Part shown: one piece after another, positions 1-8,519 of the stretch
Position numbering within the stretch: the first letter of the stretch is position 1
How the letters are laid out: each line of letters opens with the position of its first letter
Source of the DNA: an uncultured Burkholderiales bacterium
Lineage (GTDB): Bacteria > Pseudomonadota > Gammaproteobacteria > Burkholderiales > Burkholderiaceae_C
Direction of reading: 5' to 3'
DNA: 20,791 nt
NCBI GenBank assembly: GCA_903856995.1
Contig: CAIODK010000078.1
Span: 1-20,791, forward strand
Notes under the pieces: generated by a model
What the model saw: only the letters and a program-made list of their open reading frames with translations
Database searches by the model: none
Told to the model about the DNA's origin: nothing
Program-made: the position numbers and the translations under genes

Positions 1-91
1 CGGTATCTTCAAATTCAAGTCACGCGCCAAAGTGGGCGATGTGGTGGTGACGGAAGCCGATTTGATGTGCACCATGCGTGCGATTGCCTAA
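1..91 (+). CDS. fabZ: FabZ, 3-hydroxyacyl-ACP dehydratase (3' end only)
   Basis: The last 29 codons of an open frame enter from the left edge (codons begin at base 2) and stop at TAA 89-91. The tail contains KVGDVVVTEADLMCTMR, which matches the C-terminal strand of FabZ; the E. coli protein ends with a similar GKVVCEATMMCAR. FabZ dehydrates 3-hydroxyacyl-ACP in cytosolic fatty acid elongation and competes with LpxA/LpxC for 3-hydroxymyristoyl-ACP. The lpxA start follows 14 bases after the stop, consistent with the common lpxD-fabZ-lpxA-lpxB cluster. The active-site part lies outside the window, so the call rests on the tail and the neighbours. Confidence 0.85.
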   Translation, partial: GIFKFKSRAKVGDVVVTEADLMCTMRAIA

Positions 92-105
92 TCACGCCCC
101 AGACG

Positions 106-900
106 ATGAGCCTCATTCACGCCACCGCCATTGTTGACCCCAAGGCCGAGCTCGACAGCTCGGTGCAGGTAGGGCCTTACACCATCATCGGCCCCCATGT
201 CCGCATTGGCGCTGGTACAACGGTAGGGCCACATTGCGTGATCGAAGGGCACACCACGATTGGCAATGACAACCGTATTTTTCAGTTCAACTCCTTAGGC
301 GCGGTCCCGCAAGACAAAAAATATGCAGGCGAACCTTGTGAGTTGATCATTGGTGACCGCAACACCATCCGTGAGTTTTGTACCTTCAACATCGGTTCGC
401 CTGGTGATGGGGGTGTGACCCAAGTTGGCAACGACAACTGGATCATGGCCTATGTTCACTTGGCACACGATTGCCTTGTGGGTAACCACACCATCTTCGC
501 GAACAGCGCGCAATTGGCGGGCCATGTGCACGTGGGCGATTGGGTGATCTTGGGCGGCTTTACCGTGGTGCATCAGTTTGTGCGCATCGGTGCGCACAGT
601 TTCACGGCCATGCACTCGCTTTTGTTTGCTGACTTGCCGCCGTTCGTGATGTGCCAAGGTCAACCGGCCGAAGCGCGCTCCATGAACTTTGAGGGCTTAC
701 GCCGTCGCGGTTATTCACCTGAACGCATCAGCGCCGTCAAAGCCATGCACAAAGCCTTGTACCGCGATGACTTGACGCTGGACAACGCCAAAGTGCGCAT
801 TGCCGCGTTGGCCCAAGAAAAACCAGAGGCTGCTGCAGATGTGGCCATGATGCTGGACTTCTTGAATCAGACTTCGCCGCAACGCGGCATCGTGCGTTAA
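106..900 (+). CDS. lpxA: LpxA, UDP-N-acetylglucosamine acyltransferase
   Basis: This cytosolic enzyme catalyses the first step of lipid A synthesis, moving a 3-hydroxyacyl chain from ACP to the 3-OH of UDP-GlcNAc. The protein has 264 residues (E. coli 262). Residues about 1-190 are a left-handed beta helix built from hexapeptide repeats (for example VGPYTIIGPHVRIGAG), followed by a helical C-terminal domain. The catalytic His is His121 in the HLAHDC motif, equivalent to E. coli His125. I chose the ATG at 106 because MSLIHATAIVDP is the normal family start; the upstream in-frame ATG at 67 would overlap fabZ and add 13 unrelated residues. It sits between fabZ and lpxB with gaps of 14 and 5 bases, so it is co-transcribed and very likely essential. 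Confidence 0.97.
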   Translation: MSLIHATAIVDPKAELDSSVQVGPYTIIGPHVRIGAGTTVGPHCVIEGHTTIGNDNRIFQFNSLGAVPQDKKYAGEPCELIIGDRNTIREFCTFNIGSPGDGGVTQVGNDNWIMAYVHLAHDCLVGNHTIFANSAQLAGHVHVGDWVILGGFTVVHQFVRIGAHSFTAMHSLLFADLPPFVMCQGQPAEARSMNFEGLRRRGYSPERISAVKAMHKALYRDDLTLDNAKVRIAALAQEKPEAAADVAMMLDFLNQTSPQRGIVR

Positions 901-905
901 CTCCA

Positions 906-2048
906 ATGGCCGAGGCCCTGTCTTTCTCGCTGGTTGCTGGCGAGGCCTCGGGCGATTTGCTTGCTGGCCTTTTGCTCGGCGGTATGCGCGCCCAATGGCC
1001 TGATATGCAAAGTTCAGGCATTGGCGGTCCTCGCATGGTGGCCCAAGGTTTTGAGCCTTGGTGGCCTTACGAAAAATTAGCGGTCCGTGGTTACGTCGAA
1101 GTGTTACGGCACTACCGCGAAATAGTAGGGATCCGAAACCAGCTGCGCGAGCGTTTGCTGGCCAATCCACCCAGTGCCTTCATCGGCGTCGATGCCCCAG
1201 ATTTCAACCTTGACCTTGAACGCGACTTGAAGGCGCAGGGCATCCCCGCGATTCACTTCGTGTGTCCTTCTATTTGGGCTTGGCGTGCCGATCGGGTCGA
1301 GAAAATTCGACAAAGCGTAGACCACGTGTTGTGCATCTTCCCGTTTGAGACGGAGTTGTTGGCCCAACACGGCATTCCCTCCACGTATGTGGGCCATCCT
1401 TTGGCAAAAAACATCCCTCATGAGCCTGATCGAGCTGCGGCACGCCGGGCACTGGGTTTGCCACAAGACGCCACGGTGGTGGCTTTGCTGCCGGGCAGCC
1501 GCAGTTCTGAAATTGACTATTTAGCGCATCGGTTTTTACAAGCGGCGCAACGCATGGCCAAGCAGCAACCTGGCTTGCACTTTGTGTTGCCCGCCATGCC
1601 CGCCTTGCGCTTGCGTATTGAGCAAATTTTGAAAGAAGTGGGCGAGGTCCCCAATCTCTTGTTGATCAACGGTCAATCGCACGTGGCCTTGGCTGCCTGT
1701 GACGTGACGCTGATTGCCAGCGGTACTGCAACGCTAGAGGCAGCGTTGTTCAAGCTCCCGATGGTGATCGCCTACAACATGAACTGGTTGAGCTGGCAAA
1801 TCATGCGCCGCAAAAAGTTGCAGCCATGGGTGGGTTTGCCCAACATCCTTTGTCAAGACTTCGTGGTACCTGAGTTGCTGCAAGAAGCGGCAACGCCCGA
1901 TGCGCTGGCGAACGAGGTGTTGCAGTGGCTTTCTCATCCGGCGGCAGTTGCCGCTGTTCAACAACGCTTTGCGACGCTGCACGACACGCTGCGCTGCGAT
2001 ACCCCTGCATTGGCGGCCCATGCGATTGAAAAAATTCTTGCGCGCTGA
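906..2048 (+). CDS. lpxB: LpxB, lipid A disaccharide synthase
   Basis: This is a peripheral membrane glycosyltransferase of family GT19. It condenses UDP-2,3-diacylglucosamine with lipid X to form the beta-1,6 linked lipid A disaccharide. The protein has 380 residues (E. coli 382). The N-terminal signature LVAGEASGDLLAG is present near residues 9-21, and the glycosyltransferase core contains LLPGSRSSEI and the donor-site stretch IASGTATLEAALFKLPMV. The start ATG lies 5 bases after the lpxA stop. Its last 29 bases overlap the proposed start of rnhB in another frame, which suggests translational coupling. The usual partner genes lpxD and fabZ lie upstream, as in many proteobacteria. Confidence 0.96.
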   Translation: MAEALSFSLVAGEASGDLLAGLLLGGMRAQWPDMQSSGIGGPRMVAQGFEPWWPYEKLAVRGYVEVLRHYREIVGIRNQLRERLLANPPSAFIGVDAPDFNLDLERDLKAQGIPAIHFVCPSIWAWRADRVEKIRQSVDHVLCIFPFETELLAQHGIPSTYVGHPLAKNIPHEPDRAAARRALGLPQDATVVALLPGSRSSEIDYLAHRFLQAAQRMAKQQPGLHFVLPAMPALRLRIEQILKEVGEVPNLLLINGQSHVALAACDVTLIASGTATLEAALFKLPMVIAYNMNWLSWQIMRRKKLQPWVGLPNILCQDFVVPELLQEAATPDALANEVLQWLSHPAAVAAVQQRFATLHDTLRCDTPALAAHAIEKILAR

Positions 2049-2637
2049 GCAAGTCGCGTTGATTTGGGATGCTCCGGGTTTGATCGCCGGGGTGGATGAA
2101 GCTGGTCGTGGGCCCTTGGCTGGACCTGTGGTGGCCGCCGCGGTGATCTTGGATGACCTGAATCCGATCGTGGGTTTGGCCGATTCGAAAACGCTCACGG
2201 CTTTGAAGCGCGAACGACTGTATGACGAAATCCGTGCCAAAGCATTGTGTTGCTCCATTGCCGAGGCGACGGTCGAAGAGATCGATGAATTGAATATTTT
2301 GCAGGCCACCTTGCTCGCCATGCGCCGTGCGGTCGAAGGCTTGCGCTTGAGGCCTAGTAAAGTTTTGGTGGACGGGAACCGCTTGCCGGTGCTCGATGTG
2401 TTGGCGGAGGCCATCATCAAAGGCGATAGCAAAGTACCTGCGATTTCTGCAGCGTCTATTTTGGCCAAGGTTCATCGTGACCGTTGGTGTCTAGAGCTGC
2501 ACGCACAGTATCCGCAGTACGGGTTCGATGCACACAAGGGCTATGGCACCGCCGCGCATTTGAAAGCGCTCAAAGAACATGGGGCCACGCCTTGGCACCG
2601 CAAGTCTTTCTCGCCTGTGGCGGAGGTCTTGCGATGA
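2020..2637 (+). CDS. rnhB: RNase HII
   Basis: RNase HII cuts RNA in RNA-DNA hybrids and starts removal of single ribonucleotides from DNA. With the ATG at 2020 the protein has 205 residues (E. coli 198). All four metal-binding acids are visible: Asp26 and Glu27 in GVDEAGRGPLAG, Asp118 in VDGNR and Asp136 in KGDSKVP. Each is offset by exactly ten from E. coli Asp16, Glu17, Asp108 and Asp126. The open frame extends upstream to 1900, but that part lies inside lpxB and does not resemble the family, so the start at 2020 is preferred although it overlaps lpxB by 29 bases. The stop overlaps the next start as ATGA (2634-2637). Confidence 0.94.
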   Translation: MRLKKFLRAEQVALIWDAPGLIAGVDEAGRGPLAGPVVAAAVILDDLNPIVGLADSKTLTALKRERLYDEIRAKALCCSIAEATVEEIDELNILQATLLAMRRAVEGLRLRPSKVLVDGNRLPVLDVLAEAIIKGDSKVPAISAASILAKVHRDRWCLELHAQYPQYGFDAHKGYGTAAHLKALKEHGATPWHRKSFSPVAEVLR

Positions 2638-3410
2638 ACCTGATTACTTCTCGCGATAACGTGTTGGTCAAAGAGTTGCGGCGCTTGTCCCAGGACAGCA
2701 CGGCGTATCGCAAGCTAGGCCGTGTCTGGCTAGAGGGCGACCATCTTTGCCGTGCAGCGCTGACGCGTGGCGTGAAGCCTGAGCATGCGGTGTTCGCTGA
2801 GTCGCTGTGGGTCACGGCGCCACGCGAATGGACCCAAGCTGCCGAACGTAACACGGTGTTACCGGACGCTTTGTTTGCAGAAATCAGCAGCTTGGGGTCG
2901 CCCGCCAAGATGGGTTTCGTGTTGGCTGCGCCGGCGTTGCAAGAGGTGCTCACCGCCACACCCACCGTGGTGTTGGACCGTGTGCAAGACGCTGGCAATG
3001 TTGGCTCGATTTTGCGAAGTGCCTCGGCCTTTGGATTCAAGCAGGTGTTGGCTATCAAGGGTGCGGCAGCGCTGTGGTCGCCCAAAGTTTTGCGTGCAGG
3101 CATGGGCGCGCATTTTGGATTGCATTTGGTGGAGGGTTTATCGCCGGAGGACTTGCAGGCATTGGATATGCCGTGGTTGGCGACCAGCTCACACCAAGGC
3201 CCGTATCTGCATGACTTGCTTGCACAAGCCAAATTGCCCATGCCATGCGCTTGGTTGATGGGTCACGAAGGGCAGGGCGTATCGCCCGAGTTGGCTGACA
3301 AAGCGGCCTTGCATGTGCGGATTGCACAACCGGGCGGGGAAGAGTCGCTCAACGTGGCTTCGGCCGCGGCTATTTGCTTGCACGCCAGCGCCACCTGTCA
3401 TTTGCGCTAA
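2634..3410 (+). CDS. SpoU/TrmH-family RNA 2'-O-methyltransferase
   Basis: The protein has 258 residues and belongs to the SPOUT class of knotted methyltransferases, which use S-adenosylmethionine to methylate a ribose in tRNA or rRNA. An N-terminal substrate-binding domain (about 1-100, with VWLEGDHLCRAAL) precedes the catalytic domain. The three SpoU motifs are present: motif 1 with Asn122 and Arg128 in AGNVGSILRSASAFG, motif 2 with Glu212 in MGHEGQGVS, and motif 3 LNVASAAAICLHA with Asn240. The ATG at 2634 overlaps the rnhB stop; longer starts from 2484 lie wholly inside rnhB and were rejected. The substrate (for example 23S rRNA, as for RlmB or TsnR relatives) cannot be read from the sequence, so no symbol is given. 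Confidence 0.9.
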   Translation: MNLITSRDNVLVKELRRLSQDSTAYRKLGRVWLEGDHLCRAALTRGVKPEHAVFAESLWVTAPREWTQAAERNTVLPDALFAEISSLGSPAKMGFVLAAPALQEVLTATPTVVLDRVQDAGNVGSILRSASAFGFKQVLAIKGAAALWSPKVLRAGMGAHFGLHLVEGLSPEDLQALDMPWLATSSHQGPYLHDLLAQAKLPMPCAWLMGHEGQGVSPELADKAALHVRIAQPGGEESLNVASAAAICLHASATCHLR

Positions 3411-3447
3411 TTCGCGCTGAATCACTGGGGAAAACCAGGGGCTCGGA

Positions 3448-3453
3448 TATAAT
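3448..3453 (+). promoter_or_regulatory. Probable -10 box of the carAB operon promoter
   Basis: A perfect TATAAT lies 38 bases after the upstream methyltransferase gene, in the only sizeable plus-strand spacer of the first 8 kb. No good -35 box is seen at 16-18 bases upstream (around 3424-3431, CTGGGG-like), so an activator or a weak promoter is possible. Transcription would begin near 3459-3461, in GGCTTTCCC, giving a 5' leader of about 120 nt before carA. The assignment rests on the -10 sequence and the position only. Confidence 0.5.
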
Positions 3454-3522
3454 GAGAGGCTTTCCCGCATCCACCTGTACGTCCCAGCCAAAACTAGGCA
3501 AATTCCTCGAACAAAGTAGCCA

Positions 3523-3540
3523 AAGAGAAGATATTCTCTT
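3523..3540 (+). promoter_or_regulatory. Small hairpin in the carA leader
   Basis: AAGAGAA and TTCTCTT form a perfect 7-bp stem around the tetraloop GATA. It lies 40 bases before the carA start and 30 bases before its ribosome-binding site (GGAG, 3571-3574). There is no T-run after it, so it is not a normal terminator. It could be a leader structure or a DNA operator; no function can be assigned from one sequence. Confidence 0.35.
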
Positions 3541-3580
3541 GTGAGCGCTGAGGCGTACCCGAACTATTCCGGAGAACCCA

Positions 3581-4744
3581 GTGCTTTTGTCTCTTCAGGG
3601 AACCTTCCCGCCCGCCATTTTGGCGCTCGCAGACGGCACGGTCTTTATCGGCAACTCGATTGGAGCCTCTGGCTCCACAGTCGGCGAAGTGGTGTTCAAC
3701 ACATCACTCACCGGCTATCAGGAAATCCTCACTGACCCCAGCTACTGCCAGCAGATCGTCACCTTGACGTACCCGCACATCGGCAACTACGGCGTCAACG
3801 TGGAAGACATCGAAGCTGACAAAGTCCATGCTGCTGGCTTGATCATCAAAGATTTACCTTTGATTGCAAGCAACTTCCGCTCACACCAAACCTTGTCTGC
3901 CTACTTGGTGGATGCAGGCACGGTGGCCATTGCCAATATCGACACCCGTCAGCTCACACGCATCTTGCGTACCAAGGGTGCACAAAACGGCGCTATCGTG
4001 GGTTTGGCCAAAGGTCAAGCTGTCACGCAAGCCCTGATCGATCAAGCTGTGGCCGCTGCCAAAGGTGCGCCAAACATGGCCGGTCTTGATTTGGCGCAAC
4101 AGGTGACGGTGTCACAACCGTACGAGTGGACGCAAACCGAATGGGTTTTAGGTCAAGGCTACGGCACTCTGACCGCACCTAAGTTCCATGTGCTCGCCTA
4201 TGACTTCGGCGTGAAGAAAAACATCTTGCGCATGTTGGCTGAGCGGGGCTGTAAAGTGACCGTGGTTCCTGCCAAAACGTCTGCAGCGGATGTGCTGAAG
4301 TACAGCCCTGACGGTATTTTCTTGTCTAACGGCCCAGGCGATCCACAGCCTTGCGATTACGCCATTGCGGCAGCTGCTGAGTTGATCGAAACCGGCATCC
4401 CGACCTTTGGTATTTGCCTGGGTCACCAAATCATGGCCTTGGCCAGCGGTGCCAAAACTTTCAAGATGAAGTTTGGCCACCACGGAGCGAACCACCCCGT
4501 GAAAGAGATCGACTCAGGTCGTGTCTCCATCACCAGTCAAAACCATGGTTTTGCGGTGGACGAAAAAACCTTGCCCGCCAACCTGCGCGCCACGCATGTG
4601 TCGTTGTTTGACGGCACCTTGCAGGGCTTGGCCCGCACCGACAAGCCCGCGTTTTGCTTTCAAGGTCACCCTGAAGCATCGCCCGGCCCGCACGACATTG
4701 CTTACCTCTTTGACCGCTTCATCAAACTGATGGAGGCGAAATAA
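3581..4744 (+). CDS. carA: Carbamoyl-phosphate synthase small subunit (glutaminase)
   Basis: CarA hydrolyses glutamine and passes ammonia through a tunnel to CarB to make carbamoyl phosphate for arginine and pyrimidine synthesis in the cytosol. The protein has 387 residues (E. coli 382). An N-terminal CPSase small domain (about 10-150, with FNTSLTGYQEIL) is followed by a class I glutamine amidotransferase domain. The triad is visible: Cys279 in GICLGHQ, and His363 and Glu365 in GHPEASPGPHD. The start codon is GTG at 3581, supported by GGAG six bases upstream; there is no suitable in-frame ATG nearby. The stop is separated from carB by a single base. The leader of about 120 nt is a possible site of pyrimidine or arginine control. 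Confidence 0.97.
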   Translation: MLLSLQGTFPPAILALADGTVFIGNSIGASGSTVGEVVFNTSLTGYQEILTDPSYCQQIVTLTYPHIGNYGVNVEDIEADKVHAAGLIIKDLPLIASNFRSHQTLSAYLVDAGTVAIANIDTRQLTRILRTKGAQNGAIVGLAKGQAVTQALIDQAVAAAKGAPNMAGLDLAQQVTVSQPYEWTQTEWVLGQGYGTLTAPKFHVLAYDFGVKKNILRMLAERGCKVTVVPAKTSAADVLKYSPDGIFLSNGPGDPQPCDYAIAAAAELIETGIPTFGICLGHQIMALASGAKTFKMKFGHHGANHPVKEIDSGRVSITSQNHGFAVDEKTLPANLRATHVSLFDGTLQGLARTDKPAFCFQGHPEASPGPHDIAYLFDRFIKLMEAK

Positions 4745-4745
4745 C

Positions 4746-7700
4746 ATGCCAAAGCGTACCGATCTAAAAAGCATTCTCATCATTGGCGCAGGCCCGATCA
4801 TCATTGGTCAGGCATGCGAGTTTGATTACTCTGGCGTGCAAGCCTGTAAAGCTCTGCGCGAAGAGGGCTATAAAGTCATCTTGATCAACAGCAACCCTGC
4901 CACGATCATGACCGACCCTGCCACCGCAGACGTCACCTACATCGAACCCATCACTTGGCAAACGGTCGAGAAGATCATTGCCAAAGAGCGTCCAGATGCT
5001 ATTTTGCCCACTATGGGCGGTCAGACGGCGCTGAACTGTGCGTTGGACTTGTGGCACAACGGCGTGTTGGCCAAGTACAAAGTGGAGTTGATTGGCGCAA
5101 CGCCAGAAGCCATCGACAAAGCCGAAGACCGTTTGAAGTTCAAAGATGCCATGACCAAGATCGGTCTGGGCTCTGCGCGTTCTGGCATTGCCCACACCAT
5201 GGACGAGGCGTGGGATGTGCAAAAAAGTTTGGGATTCCCAACGGTCATTCGCCCCAGTTTCACTTTGGGTGGCACGGGCGGCGGCATTGCCTACAACCCA
5301 GAAGAATTTGAAACGATTTGCAAACGAGGCTTAGAAGCCTCTCCGACCAAAGAGCTGTTGATTGAAGAGTCCTTGCTCGGTTGGAAAGAATATGAGATGG
5401 AAGTGGTGCGCGACAAAGCGGACAACTGCATCATCATCTGCTCGATCGAAAACTTGGACCCTATGGGTGTGCATACGGGTGACTCCATCACTGTGGCACC
5501 GGCACAGACCTTGACCGACAAGGAATACCAGATCATGCGTAACGCCTCTTTGGCTGTGTTGCGTGAAATTGGTGTGGACACTGGCGGTTCGAACGTTCAG
5601 TTCTCGATCAACCCCAAAGATGGCCGCATGGTTGTCATTGAGATGAACCCACGCGTGTCGCGTTCATCGGCCTTGGCCTCCAAAGCCACAGGTTTTCCGA
5701 TTGCGAAAGTCGCTGCCAAGTTGGCGGTGGGCTACACACTCGATGAGTTGCGCAACGACATTACCGGAGGCACAACGCCCGCGAGTTTTGAGCCCAGCAT
5801 CGATTACGTGGTTACCAAGATTCCACGTTTTGCGTTCGAGAAATTCCCAACTGCCGATAGCCGTTTGACCACCCAGATGAAATCGGTGGGCGAGGTGATG
5901 GCGATGGGTCGTACCTTCCAAGAATCATTCCAAAAAGCCTTGCGCGGTTTGGAAGTGGGCGTGGACGGTATGAACGAAAAAACCCAAGACCGTGAAGTGC
6001 TCGAAAAAGAGCTGGGTGAGCCCGGCCCAGAACGCATTTGGTACGTGGGCGACGCGTTCGCCATGGGCCTGAGTGTGGACGAGGTGTTCGCCTTGACCAA
6101 AATCGACCCTTGGTTCTTGGTGCAAATCGAAGAAATCGTCAAGATCGAGTTGGAAGTCGAAACCACGACGCTTGAAGCCATCACGCCTGAAGAGTTGCGC
6201 GCCTTGAAAAAGAAGGGCTTCTCTGACCGTCGCTTGGCCAAGTTGCTCAAGACCACAGAGCATGTGGTGCGTGCACGTCGCCATGCGTTGAACATTCGCC
6301 CTGTCTACAAACGCGTGGACACGTGTGCGGCTGAGTTCTCGACCGACACGGCTTACATGTATTCGTGCTACGAAGGTAACGGAGAAGCCTTTGGCGTGGG
6401 TGACGGCGAATGCGAAGCTGAACCCACCAACAACAAAAAGATCATGGTTCTCGGTGGCGGACCAAACCGCATCGGCCAAGGCATTGAGTTTGATTACTGT
6501 TGCGTTCACGCGGCTCTCGCTATGCGCGAAGACGGCTACGAGACCATCATGGTCAACTGCAACCCCGAGACCGTGTCTACCGACTACGACACATCGGATC
6601 GTTTGTACTTTGAACCTGTGACGTTGGAAGATGTGCTCGAAATCGTCGACAAAGAAAAACCGACGGGCGTGATCGTTCAATACGGTGGTCAAACACCTTT
6701 GAAATTAGCGCTTGATTTAGAAGCTGCTGGCGTTCCCATCATCGGGACTAGCCCTGACATGATCGACGCAGCAGAAGATCGTGAACGCTTCCAGAAATTG
6801 TTGCAAGAACTTGGTCTGCGTCAGCCCCCCAATGCCACAGCCCGTACCGAGCCAGAGGCTTTGGAAAAAGCCGCTGCCTTGGGGTACCCCTTGGTGGTTC
6901 GCCCCAGCTACGTGCTGGGTGGCCGGGCCATGGAAATCGTGCATGAGCAACGCGACTTGGAGCGCTACATGCGCGAAGCGGTCAAGGTGTCACACGACTC
7001 ACCGGTGTTGTTGGACCGTTTCTTGAATGACGCGATTGAATGTGATGTGGATTGCTTGCGCGACCCAGAAGGCAAAACCTTCATCGGTGGTGTGATGGAA
7101 CACATCGAACAAGCGGGTGTTCACAGTGGTGACTCAGCTTGTTCATTGCCTCCTTACTCTTTGTCTGCCGAGACAGTGAATGAACTCAAACGTCAATCGG
7201 CCGCCATGGCCGGCGCGTTGAACGTGATTGGTTTGATGAACGTGCAGTTCGCCATTCAACACGTGGATGGCAAAGACGTCATCTATGTTTTGGAAGTGAA
7301 TCCACGCGCCTCGCGCACCGTGCCGTACGTTTCCAAAGCCACTGGCATTCAGTTGGCCAAGGTCGCTGCACGTTGCATGGCTGGTCAAACTTTGGCTTCA
7401 CAGGGCATCATCCATGAGGTGAATCCACCTTATTTCTGCGTCAAAGAAGCCGTGTTCCCGTTTGTGAAGTTCCCAGGTGTTGACACCATCCTCGGCCCCG
7501 AGATGAAGTCCACCGGTGAAGTGATGGGCGTTGGCAAAACATTTGGCGAAGCCTTTGTGAAGAGTCAACTGGGGGCTGGTACCAAGCTGCCCCGTCCACG
7601 CGATGCCGATGGCCGCTCCACCGGTAAGGTGTTCATCTCTGTGAAGAACAACGACAAATTGCGTGTGATCGAAGTCGCGCGTCAGTTGGCTGCGATGGGC

Positions 7701-8024
7701 TTTGAGCTGATCGCTACCAAAGGCACCGCCTCAGCGATTACGGATGCCGGCGTGGCTTGCGATGTTGTGAATAAAGTGACCGAAGGTCGCCCGCACATCG
7801 TGGACATGATTAAGAACAACGAATTGGTGCTGGTCATCAACACCGTGGAAGAGCGTCGCAATGCGATTGCCGATTCACGTCACATCCGTACCTCTGCCTT
7901 GCTCAACCGTGTCACCACCTTCACAACCATTGCGGGTGCAGAAGCTGCGGTCGAAGGCATGAAGTACATGGACACGTTGGATGTTATTTCTGTGCAGGAA
8001 ATGCACGCCCAATTGACCGCTTAA
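4746..8024 (+). CDS. carB: Carbamoyl-phosphate synthase large subunit
   Basis: CarB combines bicarbonate, ammonia from CarA and two ATP to form carbamoyl phosphate. The protein has 1092 residues (E. coli 1073). It shows the expected order: first ATP-grasp half (carboxyphosphate, about 1-400), oligomerisation region, second ATP-grasp half starting near Ile566 (IMVLGGGPNRIGQGIEF), and a C-terminal MGS-like allosteric domain from about residue 960. That domain has ELIATKGTASAI, where UMP and ornithine act in E. coli. Compared with E. coli, about 11 residues (544-554, GNGEAFGVGDG) are inserted in the linker just before the second half. The ATG at 4746 has GGAG at 4732-4735, inside the end of carA. 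greA follows after nine bases. Confidence 0.98.
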   Translation: MPKRTDLKSILIIGAGPIIIGQACEFDYSGVQACKALREEGYKVILINSNPATIMTDPATADVTYIEPITWQTVEKIIAKERPDAILPTMGGQTALNCALDLWHNGVLAKYKVELIGATPEAIDKAEDRLKFKDAMTKIGLGSARSGIAHTMDEAWDVQKSLGFPTVIRPSFTLGGTGGGIAYNPEEFETICKRGLEASPTKELLIEESLLGWKEYEMEVVRDKADNCIIICSIENLDPMGVHTGDSITVAPAQTLTDKEYQIMRNASLAVLREIGVDTGGSNVQFSINPKDGRMVVIEMNPRVSRSSALASKATGFPIAKVAAKLAVGYTLDELRNDITGGTTPASFEPSIDYVVTKIPRFAFEKFPTADSRLTTQMKSVGEVMAMGRTFQESFQKALRGLEVGVDGMNEKTQDREVLEKELGEPGPERIWYVGDAFAMGLSVDEVFALTKIDPWFLVQIEEIVKIELEVETTTLEAITPEELRALKKKGFSDRRLAKLLKTTEHVVRARRHALNIRPVYKRVDTCAAEFSTDTAYMYSCYEGNGEAFGVGDGECEAEPTNNKKIMVLGGGPNRIGQGIEFDYCCVHAALAMREDGYETIMVNCNPETVSTDYDTSDRLYFEPVTLEDVLEIVDKEKPTGVIVQYGGQTPLKLALDLEAAGVPIIGTSPDMIDAAEDRERFQKLLQELGLRQPPNATARTEPEALEKAAALGYPLVVRPSYVLGGRAMEIVHEQRDLERYMREAVKVSHDSPVLLDRFLNDAIECDVDCLRDPEGKTFIGGVMEHIEQAGVHSGDSACSLPPYSLSAETVNELKRQSAAMAGALNVIGLMNVQFAIQHVDGKDVIYVLEVNPRASRTVPYVSKATGIQLAKVAARCMAGQTLASQGIIHEVNPPYFCVKEAVFPFVKFPGVDTILGPEMKSTGEVMGVGKTFGEAFVKSQLGAGTKLPRPRDADGRSTGKVFISVKNNDKLRVIEVARQLAAMGFELIATKGTASAITDAGVACDVVNKVTEGRPHIVDMIKNNELVLVINTVEERRNAIADSRHIRTSALLNRVTTFTTIAGAEAAVEGMKYMDTLDVISVQEMHAQLTA

Positions 8025-8033
8025 GGACACATG

Positions 8034-8510
8034 ATGAGTACGTTCCCCATTACGAAACGCGGTGCTGAAAAGCTCAAAAGCGAGTTGCACAAACTGAAAA
8101 CGGTGGAGCGTCCTTCTGTGATTGCTGCTATCGCCGAAGCGCGCGCTCAGGGCGACTTGAGCGAGAACGCTGAATACGATGCGGCCAAAGACCGCCAAGG
8201 TTTCATTGAAGGCCGTATTCAAGAAATCGACGGCAAGTTGTCGGTTGCCCAAATCATTGACCCGACCGAGCTAGATGCAGGTGGTCGGGTGGTATTTGGT
8301 GCCACAGTGGCTTTGGAAGATGCCACCACCGGCGACAAGGTGACCTATCAAATTGTGGGCGAGGACGAAGCCGATTTGAAATTGGGACTGGTCAACATCA
8401 GCAGCCCTATTGCGCGTGCTTTGATTGGTAAGGAAGAGGGCGATGTCGCAGAAGTGCAAGCCCCCGGTGGTGTGAAGCACTATGAAGTGATGGCCGTTTC
8501 TTACCTGTAA
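8034..8510 (+). CDS. greA: Transcription elongation factor GreA
   Basis: GreA enters the secondary channel of stalled RNA polymerase and stimulates cleavage of backtracked RNA. The protein has 158 residues, exactly the E. coli length, with an N-terminal coiled coil (about 1-75) and a C-terminal FKBP-like domain ending in HYEVMAVSYL. The tip acids are Asp41 and Glu44 in GDLSENAEY, the same numbers as in E. coli. Two ATGs stand side by side (8031 and 8034). I chose the second because it reproduces the family numbering and leaves six rather than three bases after the AAGGA ribosome-binding site. The gene lies between carB and a membrane protein gene and is probably co-transcribed with both. Confidence 0.97.
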   Translation: MSTFPITKRGAEKLKSELHKLKTVERPSVIAAIAEARAQGDLSENAEYDAAKDRQGFIEGRIQEIDGKLSVAQIIDPTELDAGGRVVFGATVALEDATTGDKVTYQIVGEDEADLKLGLVNISSPIARALIGKEEGDVAEVQAPGGVKHYEVMAVSYL

Positions 8511-8519
8511 CGCAAGCAC

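Noticed and set aside
67..105. In-frame upstream ATG that would lengthen lpxA by 13 residues
   Set aside because: It lies within fabZ, adds residues unlike the family, and the normal LpxA start MSLIHATAIVDP is at 106.
1734..2468. Long open frame on the minus strand opposite lpxB and rnhB
   Set aside because: It mirrors the codon pattern of the plus-strand genes, has no recognisable domain, and both plus-strand genes are certain.
3421..3440. Hairpin-like CTGG...CCAG after the methyltransferase gene as a terminator
   Set aside because: The stem is only four base pairs and no T-run follows.
3541..3735. Possible short leader peptide or small ORF before carA (GTG start)
   Set aside because: It runs well into carA in another frame, has no ribosome-binding site, and no regulatory codon run is seen.
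5925..6692. 255-codon minus-strand frame opposite carB
   Set aside because: It is an antisense shadow of strongly biased carB codons; the His/Val-rich composition is typical of such shadows.
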